NCBI GenBank assembly: GCA_023101885.1
Contig: JALPQD010000513.1
Location: 1-64,000, forward strand
Length of the DNA stretch: 64,000 nt
Reading direction: 5' to 3'
Source: Typhlomys cinereus
Taxonomy: Eukaryota; Chordata; Mammalia; Rodentia; Platacanthomyidae
In this document: piece after piece, positions 21,575 through 30,935 of the stretch
How positions within the stretch are numbered: position 1 is the first letter of the stretch
Layout: each line of letters begins with the position of its first letter
Made by a program: the position numbers and the translations under genes
Notes under the pieces: model-generated
Databases searched by the model: none
What the model saw: the letters and a program-made list of their open reading frames with translations, nothing else
Told to the model about the DNA's origin: nothing

Positions 21575-21740
21575 AGTGCTATATGTCTCGCATGTATTCG
21601 TTCATTCAGCGCGAAACTCTGAGTCAAGAACTCTCTTATCCCCATTTCGTGGAGGACAGAACCAAGGCGCTCTGAGGTTAGATATTTGCATAAGGCGATA
21701 TGCTAATCAAGCCAAGTCTGCCGACTGTTCTATGGTGTAC
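21575..21740 (-). mobile_element. MIR-like fragment, antisense
   Basis: 'ttatccccatttcgtggagg' and 'acagaaccaaggcgctctga' resemble the reverse complement of the MIR 'cctcagtttcctcatctgt..aaatgggga' segment. It is diverged. Confidence 0.5.
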
Positions 21741-21849
21741 AATTCTACATTTTTCTCCCAATAGCAAATCAGTGAGTATTTAATTATGCTTTTCCTCAGA
21801 CAGACTAAACCCGCTTGTCCGCATCCATGTGCCCGCTTGCCTACCTTTT

Positions 21850-21955
21850 CATTCAATAAACATTTACCAGCAACATCTCCTCTGTGCTCAACATTCTGAG
21901 CGGTGTCAGCGGTAGCAAAGACAGGAGAATTCCTGCTCCCCTAGAGCTGCACCTT
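21850..21955 (-). mobile_element. L2 LINE 3'-end fragment, antisense
   Basis: 'cattcaataaacatttacca', 'ctctgtgctcaacattctga' and 'tgctcccctagagctgcacc' match the reverse complement of the L2 3' end (AATAAATGTTTGTTGAATG type). Confidence 0.7.
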
Positions 21956-21959
21956 TAGA

Positions 21960-22245
21960 GGTATGTATGTACATGTGTATATGGGGGGGCAGAGGACAAC
22001 CTTGAGTGTCTTTCCTCAGGTGTCATCAACTTTTTTTAAGATTGGGTCTTTCACTGGGATGTACTGATTCAGCTAGGCTGACTGGCCAGTGAGCCCCAGG
22101 GACTCCCCACCCCACCCCGTTCTCAGCACCGGAACTACAAACAGGCCACCACACCTGACTCTTTTTTACCTGAATCCAGGGCTCAAACTCGTGTCCTTTT
22201 GCTTATAAAGCAAACACTTTACCCATTGAGCTAAGCACATTCTCA
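21960..22245 (-). mobile_element. B4-like composite SINE, antisense
   Basis: 'ggcagaggacaaccttgagt', a B1-like centre with 'gactggccagtgagccccag', then 'atccagggctcaaactcgtg' and 'aaacactttacccattgagc' (tRNA boxes). Confidence 0.75.
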
Positions 22246-22329
22246 GACACAAAAATTGCCTCCCTAAATCCCCACACTCTCCATTCTTCAAAAGTAACCC
22301 CGAGTTTGCTCTCCAGGTTTGGAAGACAG

Positions 22330-22490
22330 CTTTTCTTTCTTCTTCTTCTCCTCCTCCTTCTTCTTCTTCTTCTTTTTTTTTTCGAGATAGAGTCTGCCCA
22401 TGTAGCCCACAGTGGCCTGGAACACACCAACCATCCTTTGGCCTCGGCCTCCCGAGAGCTGGGGTTACAGGTGTGCAGCGCGAGCCCAGC
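22330..22490 (-). mobile_element. B1-like SINE with (TTC)n/T-rich tail, antisense
   Basis: A (TTC/TCC)n and T-run at 22330-22382 forms the tail. 'cgagatagagtctgcccatg', 'tggcctcggcctcccgagag' and 'gggttacaggtgtgc' are B1 in reverse complement. Confidence 0.8.
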
Positions 22491-23004
22491 AGAGGACATT
22501 TTTAAAGGCTAAGTGGACTACACTGTGGAGCAGGCAGCTGCTACCTCCAGAAACTCACCTCCTGCCGAGATATATAGATGCTCCTTCATCCAGCAGGATT
22601 CAATTAGACCTCATTACTCTCCTTCATCTTGAATGATGATTGAAACCTTTTGGAGGGCATAGATCTCCTTGAGAGATTGTCAGAAGCTAAAGACCTCCTT
22701 CGAGAAAAATGTACATGCTTGAACAACTCGCGTGTGATCTCAAGGGGATTGCAGACCTCCTGCCGCTTACCGCAGGGTTGCAGGTGAAGCGTTCTAACCC
22801 CGAAACAGCTCTTTCACAGTTTTTTTAGTGGTTTCTGTCTTTTGATATGATCTGGATCCTCGGGGCATTAGGAATGCTTCAGTAGTTGGTTGCTGTCTAG
22901 GGGTCCTTATGGATTTCCAAGAGAGTCTCTAAGACTCCATTCGGGGTGCCAAGACCAGTGCTCAACTCCAGAGATGGGGATGCAGTCTGGTGCTTTCTTA
23001 TTTA
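22491..23004. other. Unassigned sequence
   Basis: No gene or repeat recognised. Confidence 0.4.
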
Positions 23005-23115
23005 TTTGAGACAGGATCTTAGAAGGTAGTCTAGGCTGGCTTTGAACTTGTGATCCTCCTGCCTCAGCCTTCTCAGTGCTGAGATTGCAGGTGTGTGTGC
23101 CAGCCTGATGTGCGG
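23005..23115 (-). mobile_element. B1-like SINE, antisense
   Basis: 'tttgagacaggatcttagaa', 'ggctggctttgaacttgtga', 'tcctcctgcctcagccttct' and 'gagattgcaggtgtgtgtgc' are all in B1 reverse-complement order. Confidence 0.85.
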
Positions 23116-23806
23116 CTTCATGGTCTGTTAGACCCCACCAGTCAGAGGCCAAGAACACATACGGGAGCTTCGTGGTAAGCGCTCCCTCCCTAGGTGTACT
23201 TGCTCCCTTCACTAACCCACTTGGCTGTGATGGGCACTCGGACGCAACTCAGTAACTCTCTGTGGGTAATCTGCATTTGAACTACAGGGAGTACACATGT
23301 ACTACCCCGTCCGACCAGCGCCTGTGGCCGACTTTGCTAATCAATCACAGCTTTCTTTCTCACTGGGTCGAGACATGGTCTTATAATCCTTCTCAAATAG
23401 TAATTTCAGCAGACATCGCCAATCCATCAGAACTGCCGGGCCGGAGGAAGGAGATCTGCTCTCCTGGATGTAGGGAACGTGGCTGGACGCTCGGACCCCC
23501 AAGCCACCTCTTGTCAATCTAGGGTCTCAGGACTCGCATCTCAGCCGGTCCAGAAGCTCAGCCCTCTGGTGGTCTTGGAGAATTCTGAGGTAACACTCAC
23601 TTGGTTGAAGCTGTGCTTTATTCCTGTGTAGTCCTGAGCCCATGCCTCCACCAACATGTCGTCAGTGTCTGCTGTCACTCCAGGGCTCTTTGATTGGACT
23701 CTCGCCATCTGTGGTCTGGAACACATAGTCATGCGCCGTCTTCAGTCTGGTCTGCCTTTCACTTCCCTTCCAGTGTCTGTGACTACCACACCTCTGTGCT
23801 TTACAA
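23116..23806. other. Unassigned sequence
   Basis: No gene or repeat recognised. Several CpGs are retained at 23300-23490. Confidence 0.4.
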
Positions 23807-23819
23807 AGCATCATTTCTT

Positions 23820-24110
23820 TTTTTTTTTATTATTATTTATTCAACTGTGTGTATGTGTGCACGCGCGTATGTCTGTGTGTGTGTGTATGTGTGTGTCTGT
23901 GTATGTGTAGAACCACGGACGAATTCGCGAACCACCATGGACGCCTCCACCTCCTTCTGCCCCGGGATTCACAGGCTCTGCCCTACCAGGACCAGAAGCG
24001 CAGGCCGCCCCCGCTTCCGCCTGGCGTCTATACGTGGGATCTGGGATCCGAATTCGGGACCTTCCGCCTGCAAGGCGGAGGCTTAACCCCTGAGCCACCT
24101 CTCCAGCCCC
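23820..24110 (-). mobile_element. Young B2-like SINE, subfamily A, intact, antisense
   Basis: The reverse complement starts 'GGGGCTGGAGAGGTGGCTCA' and runs full length to an AT-rich tail. 'catggacgcctccacctcct' marks subfamily A. The TSD is 'agcatcatttctt' (23807-23819) and 'agcatcgtttctt' (24111-24123), with one mismatch. Confidence 0.93.
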
Positions 24111-24146
24111 AGCATCGTTTCTTATACATTGGGAACACATAGATAT

Positions 24147-24189
24147 GCACACAGACACACACACAGAAACACAGACACACAGTCATATA

Positions 24190-24238
<49 letters not shown>
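24147..24238 (+). repeat. (CA)n microsatellite
   Basis: Imperfect CA/GACACA repeats become a pure (CA)n at about 24190-24237. Confidence 0.95.
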
Positions 24239-24244
<6 letters not shown>

Positions 24245-24309
24245 CCATTCTGTCTCAGTTTATGCTTTTCTTTCTTCCTGGGGCCCTTTCCCGCCCCCAG
24301 ACTCTTTTC

Positions 24310-24405
24310 CTTTGCCAGCAGGTACTTTACCTTCAGTACTAGTGATCAAATCCAGGGTCTCCTACACACGAGGCAAACTCTCCCACTGGGTCCTGTCCCT
24401 CAGCA
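24310..24405 (-). mobile_element. ID-like SINE fragment, antisense
   Basis: 'agtgatcaaatccagggtct' and 'acgaggcaaactctcccact' resemble the ID B- and A-box in reverse complement. Confidence 0.55.
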
Positions 24406-25159
24406 CCCCATCTTTCCAGATGTTTCTCAAATGCTGTCTGTTCCACGATGCCCTGAGTGTTCCTTGCTGGGTTTGAGGGATATCCTTGTCCCCCCCCAAG
24501 GGTTCTATGCACATCTTTGTCTGGGTGCCTTTGACTCTGGTGACTATTGATTTGTGAATCAGTGTCCCAGCCCCCAGCACAGAGCAAGGAACTGGCTGAC
24601 ATGCATCGGGTATGAACGCCCTCCTTCTGCCCCCAGCAGCATTTGCCATATCTTCATACATTGCCAGAGCAGGAGTGTTTTTGCCTTTTAAATACGGCTT
24701 TCCCAAAGGAAGGGTCACTCACTGAAATTCACAGGAACCTGGGACTTCTGGAGGAGAGTGTGCTGGCGGGCAACAGAAAGGCTTTTGTTCAAGAATTGCA
24801 AATGCATCTTTAGCACTCAGCCAGCCTGGGTGTGAAATAACCCTGCCCCTTTCCCATCATTTCCTCTTTAGGTCCCCGAGGCTCCTCTTGTACTGGGTGG
24901 GTAGAAGGGCCCAGAAGCTTCATTTGTGACAACAGGCAACTGCCATCTGAACCACTGGACAGATAGGATGCTCAGTGACCCAGGTGGTCTACAGGCCCAT
25001 GGCAAGAAGGTGTCCCGAAACCCTAATAATAGCATTGTTACTAAGATAACGTATCACCCATGGTCCCCAACTCTGCTCGGGGGTCCTGTAAACAATGCTC
25101 ACATATTACATAGCTCCTATATGCCTTCAGGATGGTACTTAGAGAGCAGTTTCAGTATC
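24406..25159. other. Unassigned, repeat-poor sequence
   Basis: No gene or repeat recognised. No exon supported. Confidence 0.4.
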
Positions 25160-25330
25160 ACCCCCTAGTGCCTTTTTCTGCTGCTGTGATAAAATACCCC
25201 AACAAAAGCAGCTTATGGGAGAAAGACCTAATTCTGGCTGACAGATCAAGGGTGGAATCCCTCATGACAGGAAGTTAAGGTTATGGGAACATTGATGAGC
25301 TGTTCATATTACATCTGCAGCTGGGAAGGA
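25160..25330 (-). mobile_element. MaLR LTR fragment, antisense
   Basis: 'tgctgctgtgataaaatacc', 'caacaaaagcagcttatggg' and 'agaaagacctaattctggct' match the 3' end of rodent MaLR LTRs in reverse complement. It is truncated. Confidence 0.5.
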
Positions 25331-25379
25331 GAGAGTGATGAATATTCTTGGCTTGTGTTCTCTTAATTGTTTTCTATTT

Positions 25380-25640
25380 ATAAGAGAGAGAGAGAGAGAG
25401 AAGGGAGAGGGAGAGAGGTGGGAGAAGAGGGAGAGAGATGGGAGAAGAGGGAGAGAGAGAGACAGAGAGAAACAGAGAGGGCAGGTGTGTGTCCAACACA
25501 GCACAGGAGCAGAGGTCAGAGGACAGCTTTCGGATGTCAGTTCTCTCTTCTACCATGCAGGCTGTGGGGATTGAACTCAGGTTGACAGATTTGCATGCAA
25601 GTGCCTTCGTCCCTGAGCAGGTAGGTCTTCCACCTCAGCT
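25380..25640 (-). mobile_element. B3-like SINE with (GA)n tail, antisense
   Basis: A (GA)n/GGGA block at 25382-25480, then 'gcagaggtcagaggacagct', 'tctctcttctaccatgcagg' and 'ggggattgaactcaggttga'. This is the B3-type order in reverse complement. The head is diverged. Confidence 0.7.
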
Positions 25641-25990
25641 ACCTTAAGCCGGTCCCCCTCAGGTGTGCCCAGAGGCATGTCTCCCAGGTGGTCCGGCTCT
25701 CAGATTGTTAACTGACATCAGCCGCCACCTCCACGTCTCAGCTGAGAAAGTGGAGACCATGGAGCTGCCTTGGTCTTTCTACAGGGAGAATGTGGATGCT
25801 GCAGAGATGTCGTAGACGTCGCGGGTGAGTGGAGCGTGGGCTCGGGAACAAGGAGCGCGTTGGTCACCGCAAGGCTGTGCCGAACTATAGCTTTTCTGCT
25901 CCTGCAAGCCTGGCGAGTGAATCCAAGAAGGAGGGCCATTTTGTGATTTCTTGGCTGGTTCAAAGAGGATTGGATGACTACACGCGTGTG
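25641..25990. other. Unassigned, repeat-poor sequence
   Basis: Several retained CpGs. No recognised repeat. It grades into the candidate element beginning at about 25991. Confidence 0.4.
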
Positions 25991-26180
25991 TCAAACGCCT
26001 ATGAGTGATAAACAGGGGCTGTCATTATTAGTTGCCTAATTGCTCTTTCCATCTCGATATATGTTTCGTGCGCTTCCCTTACAGACCTTATCAGGCTTTT
26101 AATGATATCACAGAGATCCATTTCGCTGTCCTCAACTGCAGCTCGGCAGCTCGCCTGCACCTCTGGGTGCGCTCTACTAG
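25991..26180. other. Candidate conserved non-coding element
   Basis: Repeat-free, with TAAT/ATTA cores ('tcattattagttgcctaatt', 'cttttaatgatatcac') and CpGs. A 71-codon minus-strand frame at 25999-26214 has a plausible-looking C-terminal half, but no recognised family, no splice context and no neighbours, so I do not call it a gene. Confidence 0.35.
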
Positions 26181-26392
26181 GTTCCGCGGGAGGAGGCAGA
26201 GGTCGTTTGCTCAAGCAGACAGGCTAGCAAGTGTGGGAGTGCAGGTTGCTTTCAGGGGGATGGTCAGGTTCGTGTCTATGGTCAGTGAAGAAGGATTGGG
26301 GGTTCCATTCCAGGGCCTGGCATGGCCTGGGTGGACTGCAGCCCCTGGCACCTGAAGAGCTGGAGAATGGGAACAGAGTCTGAAGGGGACTT

Positions 26393-26678
26393 TTTTTTTG
26401 CATATGTATGTGTTTTGCATGTTGGGTGGGTGTACGTGTGTGTGGAGGTTGTGTGTACAGAAGGGCACTGCAGTGAATGGGCCTGTGGAGGCCCATGCGT
26501 GGCATCTGGAATCTTCCTGGATTGCGCTTGTATCTGGATTGCTTTGCTCTGGGGACTCCCATGTTCTACCTTGCAGGCCTGGAATTGAAGGCTGCCGCCA
26601 CATCTGCCTGACATTTTTACTTATTAATTTATTTAAAAAATTTTATTAATTTTTCATAGGTGTGTGCATGTGTGCGTG

Positions 26679-26727
<49 letters not shown>

Positions 26728-26977
26728 CAGAGGGCACTGTGTGTCCCTGTGGAGGCCTAAGAGTGACTTTAGGAATCATCTAACTCCTTTTTGGATTGCT
26801 TCTACCTCCTTTTTGCTTTGATCCGGGATTTCCCAGACTCCTCCCACTAAGGCCGGAAGCGCAGGCTGCTGCCATTATTTCCACCAGGTTGTTTTTACAT
26901 GGGATCTGGGATTGGAGCTCAGTTCTTTTTGCTTTCAAGGTACAATCTTAACCCCTGATCCATTTCTCCATTCATGC

Positions 26978-27016
<39 letters not shown>

Positions 27017-27102
27017 TTTTAAACATTGGATCTGGAGATATGAACTCGGATCATTTTGGTTGCAAAGCAAAGGCTTTATCCACTGAGCTATCTCTCCAGC
27101 TC
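26393..27102 (-). mobile_element. Old B2-like SINE split by a second B2-like SINE
   Basis: Left part 26393-26628 ('ggcatctggaatcttcctgg', 'gccgccacatctgcctgaca') and right part about 27009-27102 ('acattggatctggagatatg', 'gagctatctctccagctcc') are two halves of one old element in reverse complement. The break is exactly where the inner copy (26630-26975) sits. Confidence 0.8.
26630..26975 (-). mobile_element. Inner B2-like SINE with (TG)n tail, nested
   Basis: AT-rich end and (TG)n at about 26677-26725 form the tail. 'gtccctgtggaggcctaaga', 'gggatttcccagactcctcc' and 'ccctgatccatttctccatt' are the body and head. Flanks 'tgcctgacatttttac' and 'tgcctgatatatata' are the remains of the TSD. The right copy has expanded into (TA)n at 26983-27007. 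Confidence 0.8.
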
Positions 27103-27175
27103 CGAAACAGAATTTGTTGAGGGATCACACCTGAGTGCTGGGGAGATGGAAGAGGAGGACTCGGCCTCTAGCTTA

Positions 27176-27350
27176 CCATGGAGTCCAGCAGGGACCCTAG
27201 AGTTGCAGATAGAAGACTGTGATTTAGATTCTGGCTGTTGAGGGGGCCACAGGCCAGCCCCTCTGGGTGTCTAGCTGGCACTTGCTGCTAAGAAGGTGGC
27301 TGGAGTCATATGGTGCCAGGTGGTGCTCTTTCAATGTGTCTCATGTTGAC
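27176..27350 (+). repeat. Inverted repeat, left arm (probable source)
   Basis: From 'ccatggagtccagcagggac' to 'gctctttcaatgtgtc' this segment is found again, reverse-complemented, at 28353-28529. Over the clean core (164 versus 168 bp) I count only three or four substitutions and one 4-base length difference. This arm lies in single-copy-looking DNA next to an old SINE. Confidence 0.95.
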
Positions 27351-27394
27351 CAGGGAGGGTAGCCTTGGGATTGGCTTGTAGGACTGGCATCTCA

Positions 27395-27560
27395 GCTTTC
27401 CTATAACCTGTTCCTAGTGTGACTTTGAGGACATTTCTTAACCTTTTTGATTCTTAACTTCACTGACCAAAAATTAGACTGATTAGAAATAACCTCTTAT
27501 GTGTTATTGTGAAGGTCAAATGAGATTGGTCAGGTCCCACGGTAAGAGCACAGGTCATGT
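27395..27560 (+). mobile_element. MIR SINE 3' part, sense
   Basis: 'tagtgtgactttgaggacat', 'ttcttaacctttttgattct' and 'attgtgaaggtcaaatgaga' are the MIR GTGTGAC.. to AAATGAG segment. Confidence 0.7.
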
Positions 27561-27659
27561 CTACTGTGGTCAAGGACCCTCCACGTGGAGGCCTCTCTCC
27601 TCTGTTTTAGTCTCTCCACTATAGTAGGAATAGGCAGGTCTGTCAGAAGGACGTTAGTT

Positions 27660-27769
27660 TTTAATTGTTTATGTGTGTGTGTGTGTGTGTGTATGCACAT
27701 GTGCATGTGTGTGCATATTCACGTGTTCATGTAATGTATCAGGGATTATTTCTCAGGTGTTGTTGCAGT
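27660..27769 (+). repeat. TG-rich patch
   Basis: (TG)n at 27671-27691 followed by TG/CA-rich sequence. Possibly the tail of a lost SINE. Confidence 0.6.
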
Positions 27770-28188
27770 TCACCTGCATGGCTGCTGATAAATCACTATC
27801 AGATGGCTTAAGGGAACAAAGGATTTATTATTTTACTGATAGCCTAGTTATAGTCTGTAGTCCAGCTTGACAGGAGAGCGTGCACCAACACCAGGCCAAG
27901 GGAACTGGCCACACCATCTCTACGTAATGGCTGAGAGAGGGACGATCCTCACTTGCCAAGTAGCATGTCTGGTCAAGTGTACACAAGGATGTCAACTCTC
28001 TCAACCAGCTCTCTGTGATTTATTCCAGGGCCTAGTCCCACCCACCATAAGCTGGGCCTTCTCCATCAGCTAGACAATCTCTTTCAGGTTTTCTGTGGTC
28101 TTAACCCAATCACTAATTCTCCACAAATGTACCCAGAGCTCAAACCCTCAACTGTCAAATTGACACCTGTGCCTAACTATGACAGGTG
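27770..28188 (-). mobile_element. ORR1-like MaLR LTR, antisense, near complete
   Basis: 'ctgataaatcactatcagat', 'aagggaacaaaggatttatt' (reverse of AATAAATCC), 'acccaccataagctgggcct', 'caatcactaattctcc' and 'caaattgacacctgtgccta', ending 'actatgaca'. This is the best-preserved ORR1-like copy in the window. Confidence 0.65.
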
Positions 28189-28247
28189 CTGTCTTTCTTG
28201 TTTTTTGAGATACGATCTCTCTTTGGCCTGAAGCTTTCTGATTAGGT

Positions 28248-28284
<37 letters not shown>

Positions 28285-28320
28285 TGACTGACTGACTGGC
28301 TGGCTGGCTGGCTGGCTGGT
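28248..28320 (+). repeat. (GGCT)n/(GACT)n/(GGCT)n tetranucleotide tract
   Basis: Seven or so GGCT units, four GACT units, then GGCT again. It sits at the 'ggctggctggcc' motif normal to B4 elements, so it expanded from SINE sequence. Confidence 0.92.
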
Positions 28321-28352
28321 GAGCCTCAGGGATCCTCCTGACTCTATCTCCC

Positions 28353-28529
28353 CACATTGAAACACATTGAAAGAGCACCACCTGACACCACATGACTCCA
28401 GCCACCTTCTTAGCAGCAAGTGCCAGCTAGACACCCAGAGGGGCTGGCCCGTGGCCCCCTCCCACAACAGCCAGAATCTAAATCACAGTCTTCTATCTGC
28501 AACTCTAGGGTCCCTGCTGGACTCCATGG
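28353..28529 (-). repeat. Inverted repeat, right arm (probable inserted copy)
   Basis: Reverse complement of 27176-27350. It ends at the palindrome-like 'actccatggagt' and lies wholly inside the B4-like SINE, which identifies it as the inserted copy rather than the source. Confidence 0.93.
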
Positions 28530-28774
28530 AGTACAAGCATGTGCTACCACACCCGGCTTGCTTTATATGGGTGCTGGGAGATTCACACTGGGGTCCTTGT
28601 GCTGGCAAGAGAAGCACCTTACCGGCTGAGACATCACTCTAACCCTTTTAGTTATTACTATCATTTTTTTTCCAAGAGGATCCAAGTTTATTTGTTTATT
28701 TGCCTCAAATTTATGGCAGTGCTCCTGCTCAGCCTCCTGAGTGCTCTGTGGCATGGAGTCACCTGTATCTCAGC

Positions 28775-28905
28775 AGGCATGGTGGTGAATGCCTATAATC
28801 CCAGCACTTGTGGAGCTGAGACCAGAGGGATCAGAGGTTCAAAGTCATCCTTGGTTACATAGCAAGTCTGAGGTCAGCCTTGACTCCGTGAGGCAGAAAC
28901 AAAAC
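28775..28905 (+). mobile_element. B1-like SINE, sense
   Basis: 'gcatggtggtgaatgcctat', 'aatcccagcacttgtggagc' and 'acatagcaagtctgaggtca', ending 'aaacaaaacaca'. Typical B1. Confidence 0.9.
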
Positions 28906-29255
28906 ACAGCTCCCCAAACCAAACTCTCTGCATCTCTGCAAAGGTCACGTCCTGATGCAGCCCCTGCAGCTACTTGCCCCTGCAGCTACTTGGGCGACTG
29001 ACTGAGGAAGAGTACAGCTTGTTCTCTCCAGTGATGTCACTGTGCTTGTCTGACTTGACATAGGCAGGCGTCACTAACATGACATGATGTTGGACAGAGT
29101 GACAGAGCTTGGGCAGAGGGACAGTCTGGTGCTAGTTAGAAGCATACATTTGAAAATTGGCCACTGTACCAGTCATCTGAGGGCATCAAACTAGTACAGA
29201 GCTCAGACCAAGTCAGGGTGTCTTATCTCTCTCTCTCTCATTTTATTTTTAAAAT
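28906..29255. other. Unassigned sequence
   Basis: A small direct repeat, 'gcccctgcagctacttg', occurs at about 28957-28991. No gene seen. Confidence 0.4.
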
Positions 29256-29260
29256 ATTTG

Positions 29261-29261
<1 letters not shown>

Positions 29262-29309
<48 letters not shown>

Positions 29310-29860
29310 TATGTATCAGAATGCATTCATTGTGTGTCTCTGTGGAGGACCGAAGGTAACTTCAAGAATCATTCCGGAGGCTGGAGAGGTGGCTCAGGGG
29401 TTAAGCCTCTGCCTTGCAGGCGGAAGGCCCTGAGTTCGGATCCTAGACCCCAAGTATAGACGCCAGGCGGAAGCAGGGGCGGCCTGCGTTTCCGGTCCTG
29501 GTAGGGCGGAGCCTGTGAATCCCGGGGCAGAGTAAACAAGGAGGGGGCGGTCCATGGTGGTTCCCGAATTTGTCCGTGGTTCTACACACACATACACACA
29601 CACACACACACATACACACATACACACGCACAATTGAATAAATAATAAAAAAAATTAAAAAAAAAAAAAGAATCTTCCCAGATTGCTCGCTTTTACCTCC
29701 TTTTTACTTCGCTCTGGGATTTCCAGCCTCCACCCACCAGAGCGGGAAGTACAGGCTGCGCTGTTTCTCTTTCCATTTTTATGTGGGACTTGGGATCTGA
29801 ACTTAGGACCTTCTGCTTGTGAGAAAGTCTTAACCCCTGAACCATCTCTCCAGCCTTGTC
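29262..29860 (-). mobile_element. Old B2-like SINE split by a young SINE
   Basis: A (TG)n tail at 29262-29308, then 'tgtgtctctgtggaggaccg' up to 29378. The body resumes at 29683 with 'ttgctcgcttttacctcctt' and ends 'gaaccatctctccagcc'. The young SINE at 29379-29667 lies between. Confidence 0.85.
29379..29667 (+). mobile_element. Young B2-like SINE, subfamily B, nested
   Basis: Starts 'ggctggagaggtggctcagg', B-box 'gttcggatcc', and carries the subfamily B block 'gagtaaacaaggaggg' before 'tccatggtggttcc'. A (CA)n tail then 'ttgaataaataataaa'. The TSD is imperfect: 'aagaatcattccgga' (29364-29378) and 'aagaatcttcccaga' (29668-29682). Confidence 0.92.
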
Positions 29861-29865
29861 TCCGT

Positions 29866-29975
29866 CCTTTTAAAGCAGGGTCTCCCTATAGCCCATTCTG
29901 GATTCAAACTTAGGTTCCGCTGCCTCAGCCCCTTGAGAATTGGAACTGCAGCTGTGCATCAGCATGCCCAGTGTG
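29866..29975 (-). mobile_element. B1-like SINE, diverged, antisense
   Basis: 'aaagcagggtctccctatag', 'ctgcctcagccccttgagaa' and 'gaactgcagctgtgcatcag' are in B1 order. Confidence 0.65.
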
Positions 29976-30534
29976 GAATGTGTCCCTTGGATTAGGAGAA
30001 GCACTGGTTTACTTCATGGTGTCTTGGCGAGATCCACTCTCTTCTTGCACTGCCCCTCTCCCCCCCCCAGCCCCCTGTTACATACAGGGCCTCATGGAGG
30101 CAGGGGCTCCTGCTAGTGTAGTGTAGTGTAGTGTGTGGGAGAGGAAAGAGACAGCTGAGATCCAGGGTCAGGAAAGGCTTGTTCCTGTCCCGGGCGAGCT
30201 GCTCATCTTTCCTGAGTCTTCAAGCCTGGGCTGCAGTGGGACGTGCCCAGCTCTGGAAATTAGAATTCGGCTGCAAACTGGCTCAGTGGAAGGGCTCAGT
30301 CAAGGGTTGCAAGAGGACACGGTTGGTCCAGGCTTCTGGAAGGGAAGGAGAGTCTCCGCCTACTACGCCATTCACTGCCATGCGGTCAAAGCCAGTGGGG
30401 GTTACAGTGCCTGTCGGGTCCAGAGAGACCTTGACACTCTACATGGTGACAAGCTGCGGACGACCTCTGCAGCTCTTCCCAGTGATTCTGCGAGGTTTCG
30501 GGTCTGGACTGCACCGCAGAATGAATGAACGAGT
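29976..30534. other. Repeat-poor island, left part
   Basis: (AGTGT)n pentamers at about 30113-30136. Otherwise unique-looking with retained CpGs. Plus-strand frames of 131-155 codons at 30131-30598 show no domain. Confidence 0.4.
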
Positions 30535-30935
30535 GGCTCATCTCGCCAGCATGGAGCGCACCCGGGCCAAACTCCACACTGTATTTTATGGGGTCTAATA
30601 CATCTGCGGAATCGCTTACCCGTCACTCTGCAGACGGAATGCATTATTTCGGAAAACTTTCTTTCCTTTTTCTTCCTCCCAAAACTTGATTCCCTGACGG
30701 AAATGGTTTATCAACGTCTCTAAAAAACCACTCGGATCTTCTTGGCAACCTCTGCTACCATAAAAGAGTGGCTGTGCGAATGCAAATGAGGCGGAGGGCA
30801 TTAAACACCCTCCCGCTTCGGCAGCTCAAGTGGAGAAGGCCGGATGATGGATGGTGCCCGGCTTTCTGCTGAGCGATTTTGCTCTTTTTACAGCTGCCAA
30901 TGGCTGATGTATTTCATCTTTTGTTTCCTTTACTG
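30535..30935. other. Candidate conserved non-coding element
   Basis: No repeats for more than 1 kb around it. It contains an octamer 'atgcaaat' at about 30780, the A/T-rich blocks 'gcattatttcggaaaac' and 'tgatgtatttcatcttttgt', and several CpGs outside any island. No supported reading frame. The enhancer reading is inference. Confidence 0.4.

Larger units (their letters stand above)
28195..28640 (-). mobile_element. B4-like SINE interrupted by the inverted copy
   Basis: Left part: 'ttttttgagatacgatctct', then a (GGCT/GACT)n tract at 28248-28320 and 'gagcctcagggatcctcctg'. Right part: 'tacaagcatgtgctaccaca' and 'ggctgagacatcac'. In an intact B4 these would be joined by a few bases of the type 'agtgctggggt'. 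Here 28353-28529 takes their place. Confidence 0.75.

Noticed and set aside
28248..28320. CRISPR-like or minisatellite array
   Set aside because: Simple tetranucleotide repeat with no spacers, inside a SINE.
30131..30598. Two overlapping frames of 131 and 155 codons
   Set aside because: Overlap in different frames of GC-rich unique DNA, no family recognised, no splice or promoter context.
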